This document shows, piece by piece, positions 8,408 through 17,106 of a DNA stretch of 64,000 nucleotides. The DNA is from JAGOPY01 sp964619555 (lineage in GTDB: Bacteria > Bacteroidota > Bacteroidia > Bacteroidales > JAGOPY01). The notes below the pieces were generated by a model that did no database searches, was not told where the DNA came from, and saw only the letters and a list, made by a program, of their open reading frames with translations. A program made the position numbers and the translations under genes. Location of the stretch: positions 124,001 to 188,000 of the forward strand of contig CAZUDV010000007.1 in NCBI GenBank assembly GCA_964619555.1, written 5' to 3'. How positions within the stretch are numbered: position 1 is the stretch's first letter; each line of letters opens with the position of its first letter.

Positions 8408-10638
8408 TACCGGACCTTTTTCTCTAATTCTATTATCCTGCTTTCAAGCTCCAGATTTTTTTCTTTGAGCCCTTCGATCATAGTTTGCTGCTGCTCAATC
8501 TGTGCCTGTTGCTCCTGTACAGCTTTCACCAGGGGTACTACAAATTCAGCATAGCTGAGTTTATATAAGTCCTTTTCATTGGAAGGCCCTATTATCCCGC
8601 TGAAATCATATCCCGTTTCATTTGCGGCGGTTTTCACTTCCTGTGCAATAAATCCCGAGTAATGAATGCTTTCTTTCAAAGTAATGGATTCCGCTTTATC
8701 ATTAGGAACACCCAGGAAATCATTCAGGCTTGATACATCCAGGGTGTAACTCACCGGTCTTAATTTCAGGATGAATTCAAGTCCTTTTACATCTTCCCGG
8801 ATATTATTCTTGAACCTGCCGTCACTGACATTACTCCAGTTGGCATATCCACCGATATCGTTCACTCCGGCATCCCCGATCCGAACCTGGTTGTTGGCAG
8901 TAATTATTGCCGCATCGCCCAGGGCCATGCTGTTCTGATACCCGGCAGCGTTTGCGTCTGTATTACCACCTACAAAAGTGCACCAGTTACCATAAGCATA
9001 ACTGTCACCAGCCTGGTATCCCACAGCGGTCAGGTTTGCATTATTGTGGTTATACCCGGTGTGGTAACCAAGCCCGGTGTTATAATTTCCTGTGCTATTG
9101 GAGTAAAGTGCATACGAACCGAGGGCAGTGTTATAAATTCCATCTAAATTATTTGCTAATCCATTATTTCCAATTGCAGTATTATCACTGCCGGAATCAT
9201 TGTAGTATAGTGCTTGCAATCCCACCGCTGTATTACTGCTGCCAATCGTATTGTTAGATAACGACTCAACGCCAAGCGCAGTATTGTAATTCCCGGTATT
9301 CAGTGACGGAAAACCTGATCCCCGAAGGGCATTATATCCAAGAGCAACATTTACATTATCGAAAGGAGTGCCTGAATTATTTGCATTATACATGGCAAAG
9401 GCACCTACTGCAGTTGCATAGTTGCCTGCAATGTTATAATACAAAGCTTTGTATCCAAGTGCTGTGTTATATACTCCTGTCGAATTTGAATAGAGGGAAG
9501 AATGCCCACCTGCAGTATTATGTGTGCCTGAGGTGTTACTGTACAAGGCATTTGTTCCGAAAGCACTATTTAGATGGCCGATAGTGTTGGCCATCAGAGC
9601 ATTAGTTCCATTTGCAGTGTTACCGGCACCGGTTGTGTTCGATTGAAGTGACAGGGTCCCTGTAGCGGTATTCTCATATCCGGAAGAATTGGACAGCAAA
9701 GCCTGGTAGCCGAGAGCAGTGTTCCCGGTACCGGTATTGTCCGCAGGCGTGGCCGATCCCTTCAGCGCTTCATATCCAACGGCAACATTGGTATTATAGA
9801 ACGGCGTAGTGGTATTATTGGCATTGAACATGGCATTGACCCCTACTGCCGTGGCCCTGTCACCTGCCTTGTTGTTATAAAGCGTGCCCCATCCTATGGC
9901 TGTGTTGTGATATCCTGTTGTCGATAATCCCAATGAAAAAATGCCAACCGAAGTGTTCCCGGTTCCGGAGGTATTACTACTTAATGCTTCATTTCCAACC
10001 ACGGTATTGGAAGAACCGCTTGAATTGAAGAAGCCGGCCTTGCTTCCAATAAAAGTATTATTGGTTCCCTGCACTCCCGTAATATAGTTGTTTGCACTTC
10101 CGGCATAGAGACCGATAAACAGGTTCTCAGGGGCATCGGTGTCCAGGCGCATCATCTCTGCTCCCAGCGTATCTCTAACTAATAAAACCGGGTAAGTCTG
10201 ATTATTATTCATATCAATCACAAGTTCCGGAATATCAAATCTTGCGGTGATATGCATCATTCCAAAAGAAGAGGGTTCCCCAATACCTACCTTCCCACTG
10301 TTGTAATAAATGTCGTTTCCGGAAGTGGTCCACTGGCTGAAAGTGCCTGCATTATAGCCGATCAACTTCCAGTTTGGTGAAAGCGGGTTGCCTGTATTGT
10401 AATAAAATCCCTGATCGAAATCCGATCGGTAAACCAATAGTCCATTGGCAGGCTGGGAAATGCCATTGATCTGAGCGGTCGTCAATCTCGGTATCAGGAT
10501 ACCGCGGCTTGTTGAACTGACATCGAGCATGGCTGAATTATCAGGCGGAAGACTGGCGGAATTGATGGAAACCTGCGCCGCTAAAGGGAAGCACCAAAAA
10601 AATAATGCGTAAAATAAACTTCTCCTGGCATTTTGCAT
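8407..10638 (-). CDS. Surface protein with YadA-head-like repeats and C-terminal peptidase S74 chaperone domain
   Basis: The product is 743 residues from the ATG at 10638, where the signal peptide starts (ATG at 10665 is also in frame). After cleavage near PLAAQ comes a short module, DNSAMLDVSSTSRGILIPR to GFYYN, shared with the protein at 52280-54847. Residues about 160-600 are 14-16-residue repeats of the form NTAxGxxALxxNxxGxx, resembling the left-handed beta-roll head repeats of trimeric YadA/Hia adhesins. Near the C-terminus SDGRFKNNI marks the intramolecular chaperone of endosialidase (peptidase S74), with Ser and Lys of the self-cleavage site present. It ends in a Gln/Glu-rich coiled coil. 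The protein is therefore probably a homotrimeric fibre whose chaperone cuts itself off. No T9SS domain is visible. The role, perhaps adhesion, is inferred. Confidence 0.85.
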   Translation of the reverse strand: MQNARRSLFYALFFWCFPLAAQVSINSASLPPDNSAMLDVSSTSRGILIPRLTTAQINGISQPANGLLVYRSDFDQGFYYNTGNPLSPNWKLIGYNAGTFSQWTTSGNDIYYNSGKVGIGEPSSFGMMHITARFDIPELVIDMNNNQTYPVLLVRDTLGAEMMRLDTDAPENLFIGLYAGSANNYITGVQGTNNTFIGSKAGFFNSSGSSNTVVGNEALSSNTSGTGNTSVGIFSLGLSTTGYHNTAIGWGTLYNNKAGDRATAVGVNAMFNANNTTTPFYNTNVAVGYEALKGSATPADNTGTGNTALGYQALLSNSSGYENTATGTLSLQSNTTGAGNTANGTNALMANTIGHLNSAFGTNALYSNTSGTHNTAGGHSSLYSNSTGVYNTALGYKALYYNIAGNYATAVGAFAMYNANNSGTPFDNVNVALGYNALRGSGFPSLNTGNYNTALGVESLSNNTIGSSNTAVGLQALYYNDSGSDNTAIGNNGLANNLDGIYNTALGSYALYSNSTGNYNTGLGYHTGYNHNNANLTAVGYQAGDSYAYGNWCTFVGGNTDANAAGYQNSMALGDAAIITANNQVRIGDAGVNDIGGYANWSNVSDGRFKNNIREDVKGLEFILKLRPVSYTLDVSSLNDFLGVPNDKAESITLKESIHYSGFIAQEVKTAANETGYDFSGIIGPSNEKDLYKLSYAEFVVPLVKAVQEQQAQIEQQQTMIEGLKEKNLELESRIIELEKKVR

Positions 10639-10777
10639 AATAATAAGGATTAAAGGGTTCGGCATTCCTTATTTCCGGGCTGTGAAAGCAGGCTTAGGGG
10701 AGATAAATCAAGTAAAATTAATAGGTAAGTTTATTAAACACTTCGATGAAACAACTAATTAACAGATATTTAACAAA

Positions 10778-10870
10778 ATATGTGGTATTTAATATGTAGT
10801 ATGTGATAATTATTTAGGTAGAAGATTGAAGACAAATACTTAATAACTATCACATACCCCATACCACATT
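10778..10870. repeat. Inverted heptamer-repeat element (copy C)
   Basis: Left heptamers TATGTGG, TATTTAA, TATGTAG, TATGTGA face right heptamers ATCACAT, ACCCCAT, ACCACAT. The 25-bp centre (AGGTAGAAGATTGAAGACAA at about 10815-10834 and on to 10840) matches copy B (8323-8407) in the opposite orientation. It lies just downstream of the YfcC-family transporter stop codon. Confidence 0.8.
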
Positions 10871-10871
10871 T

Positions 10872-12461
10872 CTAGAATCCGTTCAATCTCATCGTCACAG
10901 TAGGGATAAGCAACAGAAAACCCAGGACAAAAAAGATCAGGATCAGAGGCCATACCCAGCGGACCCATTTGTCGTACGGGATCTTTGCAATCCCCAGGGC
11001 GCCGATCAGGACCCCTGATGTGGGAGTGATCATGTTGGTGAATCCGTCGCCGAACTGGAACGCCATAACGGTGGCCTGGCGCGACAGGCCGATGAGATCG
11101 GAGAACGGCGCCATGATAGGCATCGTTAGCGCCGCTTTTGCTGAACCGCTGGGGATGATAATGTTGATCGCCGTCTGAATCATGTACATCGTGCCAACTG
11201 CCTGGACCTGCCCGACTTCATGCAGTTTCGAAGCCATCCGGTAAAGGATCGTATCGATCACCCTGCCATCTTCCAGGATGACGATGATGCCCCCGGCGAG
11301 ACCGACCACCATTGCGGCGGAAATGATGTCTTTCGCCCCTTCCAGGAAAAGCCTGACCTGCCGGTTCCCCCCGTAACCCATTGCCATACCCGAGGCAATG
11401 CCCATGGCCAGGAACAGGGCGGCGATTTCCATAATGTACCATCCATAACCCATGACACCAATAATGAGGAATAAGATGGTGAACAACAGCAGGTTCAGGA
11501 TGAAATAATGCACGGTCTTCCGCAGGGAAACAAAGCCGAGGAGGGCAAAAAGGCCGGTCGCGGCCGGAATGGCGGGAATGTTCGCCGATGCGGAATTCCC
11601 AACTTGGAGTGTCGTCATGGGATAGCAGATGGAGAAAATAACCAGGGCAGCCAGCGTCAGTCCATAGGTGATCCAGGCCGAAACCGGGGTATAAAATTCG
11701 ATTGTTTCGTCCTCATTGGCTGTCTTGTCGCGCCAGTACTGGTCCAGTTCATACATGGGCGATCGGCGGGGATTTCTCCGGATCCTGCGGGCATACCACA
11801 GGACAAACCCAATGCCGATAATATTGATAATAATGAAGCAGGCCAACCGGTATTCCAATCCCGAGAACAGCGGAATGCCGGCGATCCCCTGCGCAATGCC
11901 GATTGTGAACGGGTTAAGCATGGCCGCTGCAAAACCAATATGGGCCCCAAGGTAACACATGCATATCCCAATGATGGAGTCATAACCCATTGAGATAGCC
12001 AGCGGCACCAGTATGATCACGAAGGCGATCGTCTCCTCGCTCATTCCGAAAATGGCCCCGAAAAGACTGAACATCAGCATGATCAATACTATAATGACAT
12101 TGTCCACTCCGACCGTTTTGAATATCTTATATTTCTCCAGCCCCCGGGTAAAATGAATAAACGACAATATTCCGGCATCCATGGCTTTGGTCGTGTTCAT
12201 GATCCAGAACGCCCCGCCGATCATCAGGATGAAAGCAATGATGCCGGCCTGCCGCTCAAATCCTTTGAACATCGCCCCGAAGATCTGCCAGGTCTGGGGC
12301 TGGCTGTCCACCGTTTGAAAAACCAATTCCTTCACCTCCTTCCCTTCGACCAGCCTGGTCTGCTCCACGTAGTCCCCGCCGGGAAAGATCCAGGTCAGTG
12401 CCGCCGCAATTACAATAAGCGAAAAGATGATGACGTAGGTATGGGGAAACTTCATTTTCAT
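10872..12461 (-). CDS. YfcC/DcuC-family anaerobic C4-dicarboxylate or amino-acid transporter
   Basis: This 529-residue inner-membrane protein has about 12 hydrophobic segments. The first is at 8-26 and the last near 500-520. Features typical of the YfcC branch of the DcuC superfamily are the opening WIFPGG, the segment GIIAFILMIGGAFWIMNTT, and the paired re-entrant-like motifs near MSEETIAF and NIIIPSGSAKAALTMPIMAP. Members are annotated as C4-dicarboxylate or arginine/ornithine-type antiporters; the substrate cannot be read from sequence. It lies downstream of an M14 peptidase gene on the same strand, separated by a GC-rich hairpin, so linkage to peptide or amino-acid use is possible but unproven. 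Confidence 0.85.
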   Translation of the reverse strand: MKMKFPHTYVIIFSLIVIAAALTWIFPGGDYVEQTRLVEGKEVKELVFQTVDSQPQTWQIFGAMFKGFERQAGIIAFILMIGGAFWIMNTTKAMDAGILSFIHFTRGLEKYKIFKTVGVDNVIIVLIMLMFSLFGAIFGMSEETIAFVIILVPLAISMGYDSIIGICMCYLGAHIGFAAAMLNPFTIGIAQGIAGIPLFSGLEYRLACFIIINIIGIGFVLWYARRIRRNPRRSPMYELDQYWRDKTANEDETIEFYTPVSAWITYGLTLAALVIFSICYPMTTLQVGNSASANIPAIPAATGLFALLGFVSLRKTVHYFILNLLLFTILFLIIGVMGYGWYIMEIAALFLAMGIASGMAMGYGGNRQVRLFLEGAKDIISAAMVVGLAGGIIVILEDGRVIDTILYRMASKLHEVGQVQAVGTMYMIQTAINIIIPSGSAKAALTMPIMAPFSDLIGLSRQATVMAFQFGDGFTNMITPTSGVLIGALGIAKIPYDKWVRWVWPLILIFFVLGFLLLIPTVTMRLNGF

Positions 12462-12483
12462 AGATCAAAGTTTGATGAACCCA

Positions 12484-12526
12484 CCCCCGTTCCCCCTCCC
12501 TTTGACAAAGAGAGGGGGCCAGGGGG
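12484..12526. repeat. C/G-rich intergenic hairpin
   Basis: Positions 12484-12504 and 12506-12526 are imperfect 21-bp inverted arms (CCCCC.. CCCCTC.CTTTG / CAAAG.GAGGGGG..) around a single base. It lies between the M14 peptidase stop and the YfcC start and may end or attenuate transcription. Confidence 0.7.
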
Positions 12527-12531
12527 AGAGT

Positions 12532-15165
12532 TTATTTAAGCAACAATGCATTGAATAAGAGCTTATAATCCGCTGCCGTACTTGCCCGGAATTGCGGATT
12601 GAAAGCGAACAGAACCATTTGCCCTTTGCCTTTTTTCAGCCAGATCATACCGGGCTTCTCCTTTATCAGTTCAGCTTTTTCTGCATATCCACTGATCAGG
12701 ATCTCTTTTTCCGGGAAGGAGGCGATCACTCTGCGGTCCATGTCAAAATTCGGCACACTGGTCTCAAATACAGGATTCCCCCTGTAAAATACCCCTGATT
12801 CTGCCGGCATTCCATACGTAAGCGGATGGTTTTGTTTCACTTCAATTCCGACAAATGCACCAGGAATGTACAATCCCCCGAGATCTTTGGAAATATTACG
12901 GAACGGCAGGGAAAACTCCTCGGTTTCGGTTTCGCTGCGCTTTATCTTCAAAACTCCTGCAAACAGCTCGGTGGAACTGCCCCATGAAACGATCAAACCG
13001 CCCTGATCCAGGAATTTCATGAGGTTTGCCATCCCCTTCTCCCCTATTCCCCTGACATATTCCGGGGGATAATCGCTGGTGTAATAGTCATCCCCTTCCG
13101 GTTTATAACGCCCGGTCATTAAAATATCTTTGTGGTTGGATGGAAAAACGATTACATCAAATAGGGCTGTGAAATCCGTTTTTTCGAAATCGCCTGTCTT
13201 CACAACGGTATACGGAATATAATAACTATCGAAGAGATAACGCGTCCAGCCTGCATCCATATCGTGCAGGTAGGTTTCCACGAGGGCAATCCTGGGAACG
13301 GTGAATTTCTCACTGCTGTATTCGGGTCTGTCTTCCAACAGCACCGGTTCGGTCAGTAAATTCTCGTACAGGTCTTTCAGAATATCCTTTCCTCCAAAGC
13401 CATAAACGACAAAGCTGCCGGCATTCAGCATTTTTCCGTTTTGATAGAGGGGCTCTGTCAACCTGTCGACCCGGAAACCCAGGGCAGATGACTTAAATGC
13501 CGCTTTGAAACTTTCATTCCGTTCCACGGGAAACGCCAGTCCCCAGAATTCGCTCATAAGGCCCTCCTTCAGCGTATAAGGATGCGAGAGCACCTTCCAT
13601 TCCGGTACAACCTTCGGATCACTCGTCATCACTTCATAGGCCTGCACCCCGTTGTGCAACGGCAGTGACCAACTCGTAATGTCATAAGGCTTTATGGCCT
13701 CGCCTCCGGGTGTATAATGCCGCAACGGAAAAACCTGTTTTTCCATGACCTCCTTGATGAACGCGCGAAACGGCTGGGCCAGCGGCACAACGATGTCACC
13801 GGCCTGGCATGGTGTATCGCCCAGTTTCACCGGGGCCGTCAATTCATATACATTTACCCCGTGTTCCATAAGCAGGTTCACCAGGCGGGCCATTTCACCG
13901 GCATCGTGCTGTTGCTTTGGGATGATATAATAATAAGGCGGCTGGGTTTCACCCTTCCGCACCTCTTTCCGGCACAAGTCGTTCCTGAATTTCAGGATTT
14001 CTTCTTTATGTTCTGCTGATGTTTTGAGGATGGAGAAGGTGCTGGTCTTCTCATAGTCAACCAGGTCGCCAAGCCTCCACCAGCCACCCGGCCAGGGCTC
14101 AGGAAAATTGATGCTCTTTTCATACTCCGACAATCCTTTCCCCCAGACCTTCAGCTCGTTCGGCTCGATGTAAACGGGCGTCGCGATGTCAACCGACGCT
14201 CCTTCGGTCAGCATACCGATGACATTTTTCCAGATACAGGTCTCGGTACATCCCGGCCAGTAGTCGTCGAAGATGGTCTTCTGCGCAATGCCGCTCTGCC
14301 CGGCTGCCGCCATGTCTTTTGCCATCGCCGATCCGAATACCCCTATCCAGTTCCAAATGCCGACATCGATGTTCTCCGCAATCGGATCATGGGGCGGAGG
14401 TACGAAATACCGCACCCCCGTCGATCCCATCTGGTGTTTTTCCACCATCACCTGCGGGAACCATTCCAGGCTGAAAATCGCCGAGATGGCCCGGGTATCG
14501 GTCTGGCTCAGGCTCACAAAATCGCGGTTGTTGTCATGGCCGACATACTTGTGATAAACCCCCGGCATCGTAGTAGTCTCATACCGGGTGCCTTTGTATT
14601 TCCGGTAATGCTCCACAACCATGTCCATTCCGTCCGGGTTATGGCAAGGCACCATCATGTAGACGACTTTGTCGAGAGAATTTTGAATGTTGAATTTTGA
14701 ATTTTGAATGAAGGTTTGATTTGTAATGAGTTCGTATGCTATCAGCGGGGCGGACTGGGATGGTGCGACCTCGCCGGAGTGCATGGAAAGAGTGGCGAGG
14801 AAGAAGACTTTGCCTTCGCCGATGAGGATTTTTTGCTCCCCATCCGTCAGACCCGGATCAAGAGCCAGTTTTTTGTTGATCTCCTTGAGCCTGTCAAGGT
14901 TTTTAATATTGTCTTCGGACGAAATGAAGCAGATGTACATCGGCTTTCCCATCGGGGATTTTCCGATCTCCTCCATTTTCACCATGGGTGACGCTTCATC
15001 CAGATTCTGCAAATAACCGATGAGTTGTTCATAGTCGAAAAGCATCCGGTCTGTTCCCGGCTCGAAACCTAAATAATCTTTTGGCGACTGAGGCTGAGAA
15101 AAGGTAAAGAGTGAACAGTGAAGTGTGAAGAGAAGCGAAAAAAAATATATACCTGCTCTTTTCAT
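12532..15165 (-). CDS. Large secreted M14 family zinc carboxypeptidase
   Basis: The product is 877 residues from the ATG at 15165. The open frame extends upstream to a TTG at 15258, but the signal peptide MKRAGIYFFSLLFTL begins at 15165. M14 zinc ligands are visible as HSGE in LSMHSGEVAPSQ, a third His in MVEKHQMG, and HNPDGMD plus NNRD around the substrate site. Glu in LTEGASVD is a candidate for the general base. The C-terminal half (about 450-870) is not recognised; part of it resembles a glutamine-amidotransferase-like fold (GLIVSWGSS, KGQMVLFAFNPQFRA). It should trim peptides outside the cytoplasm. Two 7-bp repeat arrays lie within the gene: one in the signal peptide region and one giving a duplicated IQNSKFN-like peptide near residues 152-163. 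Confidence 0.85.
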   Translation of the reverse strand: MKRAGIYFFSLLFTLHCSLFTFSQPQSPKDYLGFEPGTDRMLFDYEQLIGYLQNLDEASPMVKMEEIGKSPMGKPMYICFISSEDNIKNLDRLKEINKKLALDPGLTDGEQKILIGEGKVFFLATLSMHSGEVAPSQSAPLIAYELITNQTFIQNSKFNIQNSLDKVVYMMVPCHNPDGMDMVVEHYRKYKGTRYETTTMPGVYHKYVGHDNNRDFVSLSQTDTRAISAIFSLEWFPQVMVEKHQMGSTGVRYFVPPPHDPIAENIDVGIWNWIGVFGSAMAKDMAAAGQSGIAQKTIFDDYWPGCTETCIWKNVIGMLTEGASVDIATPVYIEPNELKVWGKGLSEYEKSINFPEPWPGGWWRLGDLVDYEKTSTFSILKTSAEHKEEILKFRNDLCRKEVRKGETQPPYYYIIPKQQHDAGEMARLVNLLMEHGVNVYELTAPVKLGDTPCQAGDIVVPLAQPFRAFIKEVMEKQVFPLRHYTPGGEAIKPYDITSWSLPLHNGVQAYEVMTSDPKVVPEWKVLSHPYTLKEGLMSEFWGLAFPVERNESFKAAFKSSALGFRVDRLTEPLYQNGKMLNAGSFVVYGFGGKDILKDLYENLLTEPVLLEDRPEYSSEKFTVPRIALVETYLHDMDAGWTRYLFDSYYIPYTVVKTGDFEKTDFTALFDVIVFPSNHKDILMTGRYKPEGDDYYTSDYPPEYVRGIGEKGMANLMKFLDQGGLIVSWGSSTELFAGVLKIKRSETETEEFSLPFRNISKDLGGLYIPGAFVGIEVKQNHPLTYGMPAESGVFYRGNPVFETSVPNFDMDRRVIASFPEKEILISGYAEKAELIKEKPGMIWLKKGKGQMVLFAFNPQFRASTAADYKLLFNALLLK
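14679..14713. repeat. 7-bp repeat array inside the M14 peptidase coding sequence
   Basis: Heptamers AATTTTG, AATGTTG, AATTTTG, AATTTTG, AATGAAG follow in register. Three heptamers make 21 bp, so the frame is kept and the protein shows a 7-residue repeat (IQNSKFN then IQNSLDK). Confidence 0.8.
15105..15132. repeat. 7-bp repeat array in the signal-peptide region of the M14 peptidase
   Basis: Heptamers TAAAGAG, TGAACAG, TGAAGTG, TGAAGAG are in tandem. On the coding strand they give the duplicated peptide LFTLHCS-LFTFSQ. Confidence 0.7.
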
Positions 15166-15257
15166 ATTCTGATTTTTATTGAACGCGGATGACGCGGATG
15201 TTACGGCTGTACATGTAGTTTTATCCTTAACGTATAAAAATACAATTAATGTCAACA

Positions 15258-15309
15258 AATGTCGCTCGCGCAGCGAGCTAATGACTACCTAATGTCGCTC
15301 GCGCAGCGA
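15258..15309. repeat. Two 19-bp direct repeats with small palindromes
   Basis: AATGTCGCTCGCGCAGCGA occurs at 15258-15276 and again at 15291-15309. Each copy contains TCGCT-N5-AGCGA. They lie between the C69 peptidase stop and the start of the M14 gene, on the same strand. Confidence 0.85.
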
Positions 15310-15320
15310 ATAATTGTCAA

Positions 15321-16931
15321 TCAAAACAACTCATCATATTTCGTCCACAAATAATCCCCAAGCTTCCAGGCTTTATCGACCACATAGTTGCCCCACTTCA
15401 TTGTATAGCCGGTGAGGAAAGCCCTGGCTTTGCCGGGATCCTGCCTGTACATCTGCACAGCCTGTTGTTCGACGCCTGGCTGCATTTCGAAGAATTCTGC
15501 CTGGACCGGGTTCCAGACCTTATCGACGTCGTGCCGCATGTCACCCCAGCGCTGGGCCGTCAGGGTACCCAGGCGGTTGAAGGCCCACCAGGCCGATTTA
15601 TTGCTGAACCCTTCGATCCTGCCATCCACTTTATAGGGCTCCGGCAGGTCTGTCACACCGCAGTAAACCGGTACATAGACCGAGGTGGCCACGTTGTCCA
15701 TTGCCAGCCATACCACACCACCGATGGGGTCCGGCAGCCAGTCGCGGCACTGTATGATCGTGGCATACATCGTGTACCACCTGGCGATCGTCCTTTCGCC
15801 CATCCAGCCCCAGCCGCCGTTGATGCGGAACAGCTTGTTGGCATCGTAGGGCATGTGCGGATTGGCGAGGGGAGAGATCACCATCTTGCCGTCTTTGTCC
15901 GGCACAAGCATGTCCTTTGTCATGTCGAACGGCGTCCCCTCGTAATAATCCTTGAAGATGGTCACCAGTTGCAGCATGGTGACCCTGGTATCAGGCTTCA
16001 CGGAAAACGGGTAATTCTCTGCATTGGGGTCCAGGTTCAGGGACGGCGCCACCAGGCTCAGCACGCGCCACTCGCGGCGGCGTGATGCCAGTGAGGTGCG
16101 GCTCTCCGGGGCATAGGCATAACAAAATTCGAATTCTTCCCTGGATTTGCACCAGCCCGAATCCAGTGCCACCTGGAATATATTTTCTGAAGCCATGAAA
16201 TAATCCTTGTTCTTCAGGTCGATCTTCCGGATACGGCTGGCGTTGGCATTAACGGAAACTTCCTCGTCCGGTACCCGCTGTGCCGCCCAGATCGAACCGA
16301 TTCTGCCTTTTCCCGGCCCGAGGATCTCCAGGTGCCACACCTCATGTTTATCTGCGATGGTCAGGCATTCCCCGGCGTCGTTGTAGCCATATTTTGCTGT
16401 CAGTTCTCCTGCCAGCTTAATTGCCTCCCGTGCCGTCGAGCATCGTTCCACCATTAGCTGGCAAAGCATGGTGCAATCGATAAGGCCTTTGCCGGATACA
16501 AGGCTTTCCCTGCCCCCGAAGGTGGATTCCCCGATAGCCAGTTGTTTCTCATTGATACACGGGTAGGCTGAGTTCACATAGGCATAAGTGTGCAAAACCT
16601 GCGGGATCTCCCCGATCTTCTGATAAACGTAGAGCGGCATGGCAAACGTATCGCAGGGCACCCGTTTGGTGATATCGCACAAGGCCCCGGCCGGGTAGTC
16701 CCTGGCGGGTTGAATGAAGATGGATGAGCGCGTCCGGTGGCTGTCGTCGGTGTGGGAAGTGATCACCGATCCGTCGGCCGTGGCCAGTTTGCCGCAGGTG
16801 ATGGAGGTACAGCCATCGGGGGTGTTTTCGACCCAGTCGGATGGATCGACCACCTCACAGGTCACCTGTGAGGTCACCTGTGAGGTCCATCCAACAACAA
16901 CGGCCATGATTAAATATCGAAGTCTGTTCAT
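15321..16931 (-). CDS. Secreted C69 family dipeptidase (PepD-like)
   Basis: The product is 536 residues from the ATG at 16931; a TTG at 16961 is less likely. It is an Ntn-hydrolase of peptidase family C69. The expected nucleophile is Cys41 in DGCTSITCGKLATADGSVI, which would become the new N-terminus after processing; the pattern CTS..xGxxAT.DGS is the family hallmark. Further family features are an HTDDSHR segment and WWAFNRLGTLTAQRW near the C-terminus. The signal peptide is followed by a 12-bp DNA repeat that encodes SQVTSQVTCEV (4-residue period). It probably cleaves dipeptides in the periplasm or outside the cell. Confidence 0.87.
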   Translation of the reverse strand: MNRLRYLIMAVVVGWTSQVTSQVTCEVVDPSDWVENTPDGCTSITCGKLATADGSVITSHTDDSHRTRSSIFIQPARDYPAGALCDITKRVPCDTFAMPLYVYQKIGEIPQVLHTYAYVNSAYPCINEKQLAIGESTFGGRESLVSGKGLIDCTMLCQLMVERCSTAREAIKLAGELTAKYGYNDAGECLTIADKHEVWHLEILGPGKGRIGSIWAAQRVPDEEVSVNANASRIRKIDLKNKDYFMASENIFQVALDSGWCKSREEFEFCYAYAPESRTSLASRRREWRVLSLVAPSLNLDPNAENYPFSVKPDTRVTMLQLVTIFKDYYEGTPFDMTKDMLVPDKDGKMVISPLANPHMPYDANKLFRINGGWGWMGERTIARWYTMYATIIQCRDWLPDPIGGVVWLAMDNVATSVYVPVYCGVTDLPEPYKVDGRIEGFSNKSAWWAFNRLGTLTAQRWGDMRHDVDKVWNPVQAEFFEMQPGVEQQAVQMYRQDPGKARAFLTGYTMKWGNYVVDKAWKLGDYLWTKYDELF

Positions 16932-17050
16932 GATTTCAAATGTTTTAATGATATCAAACAAATATAGTGTTTTAAGGATTTAATCCGGGAATCAGGGTCT
17001 GTGTTTCAATTTACATTTTACATTTTATTATGTATTGCCCACAAATTTTA

Positions 17051-17058
17051 TATATTTG
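17051..17058 (+). promoter_or_regulatory. Possible -7 element of the T9SS protein gene
   Basis: TATATTTG matches TAnnTTTG, 48 bp upstream of the ATG at 17107. No TTG is found 19-21 bp upstream of it. Confidence 0.35.
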
Positions 17059-17106
17059 TATAACAATAAAATAGAAAACCTAACCGATAATCGTAAAGCG
17101 GAAATC

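Noticed and set aside
16858..16890. 12-bp direct repeat CACCTGTGAGGT as an operator
   Set aside because: It lies within the signal-peptide end of the C69 peptidase and gives an in-frame QVTS/QVTC repeat, so a coding duplication is simpler.
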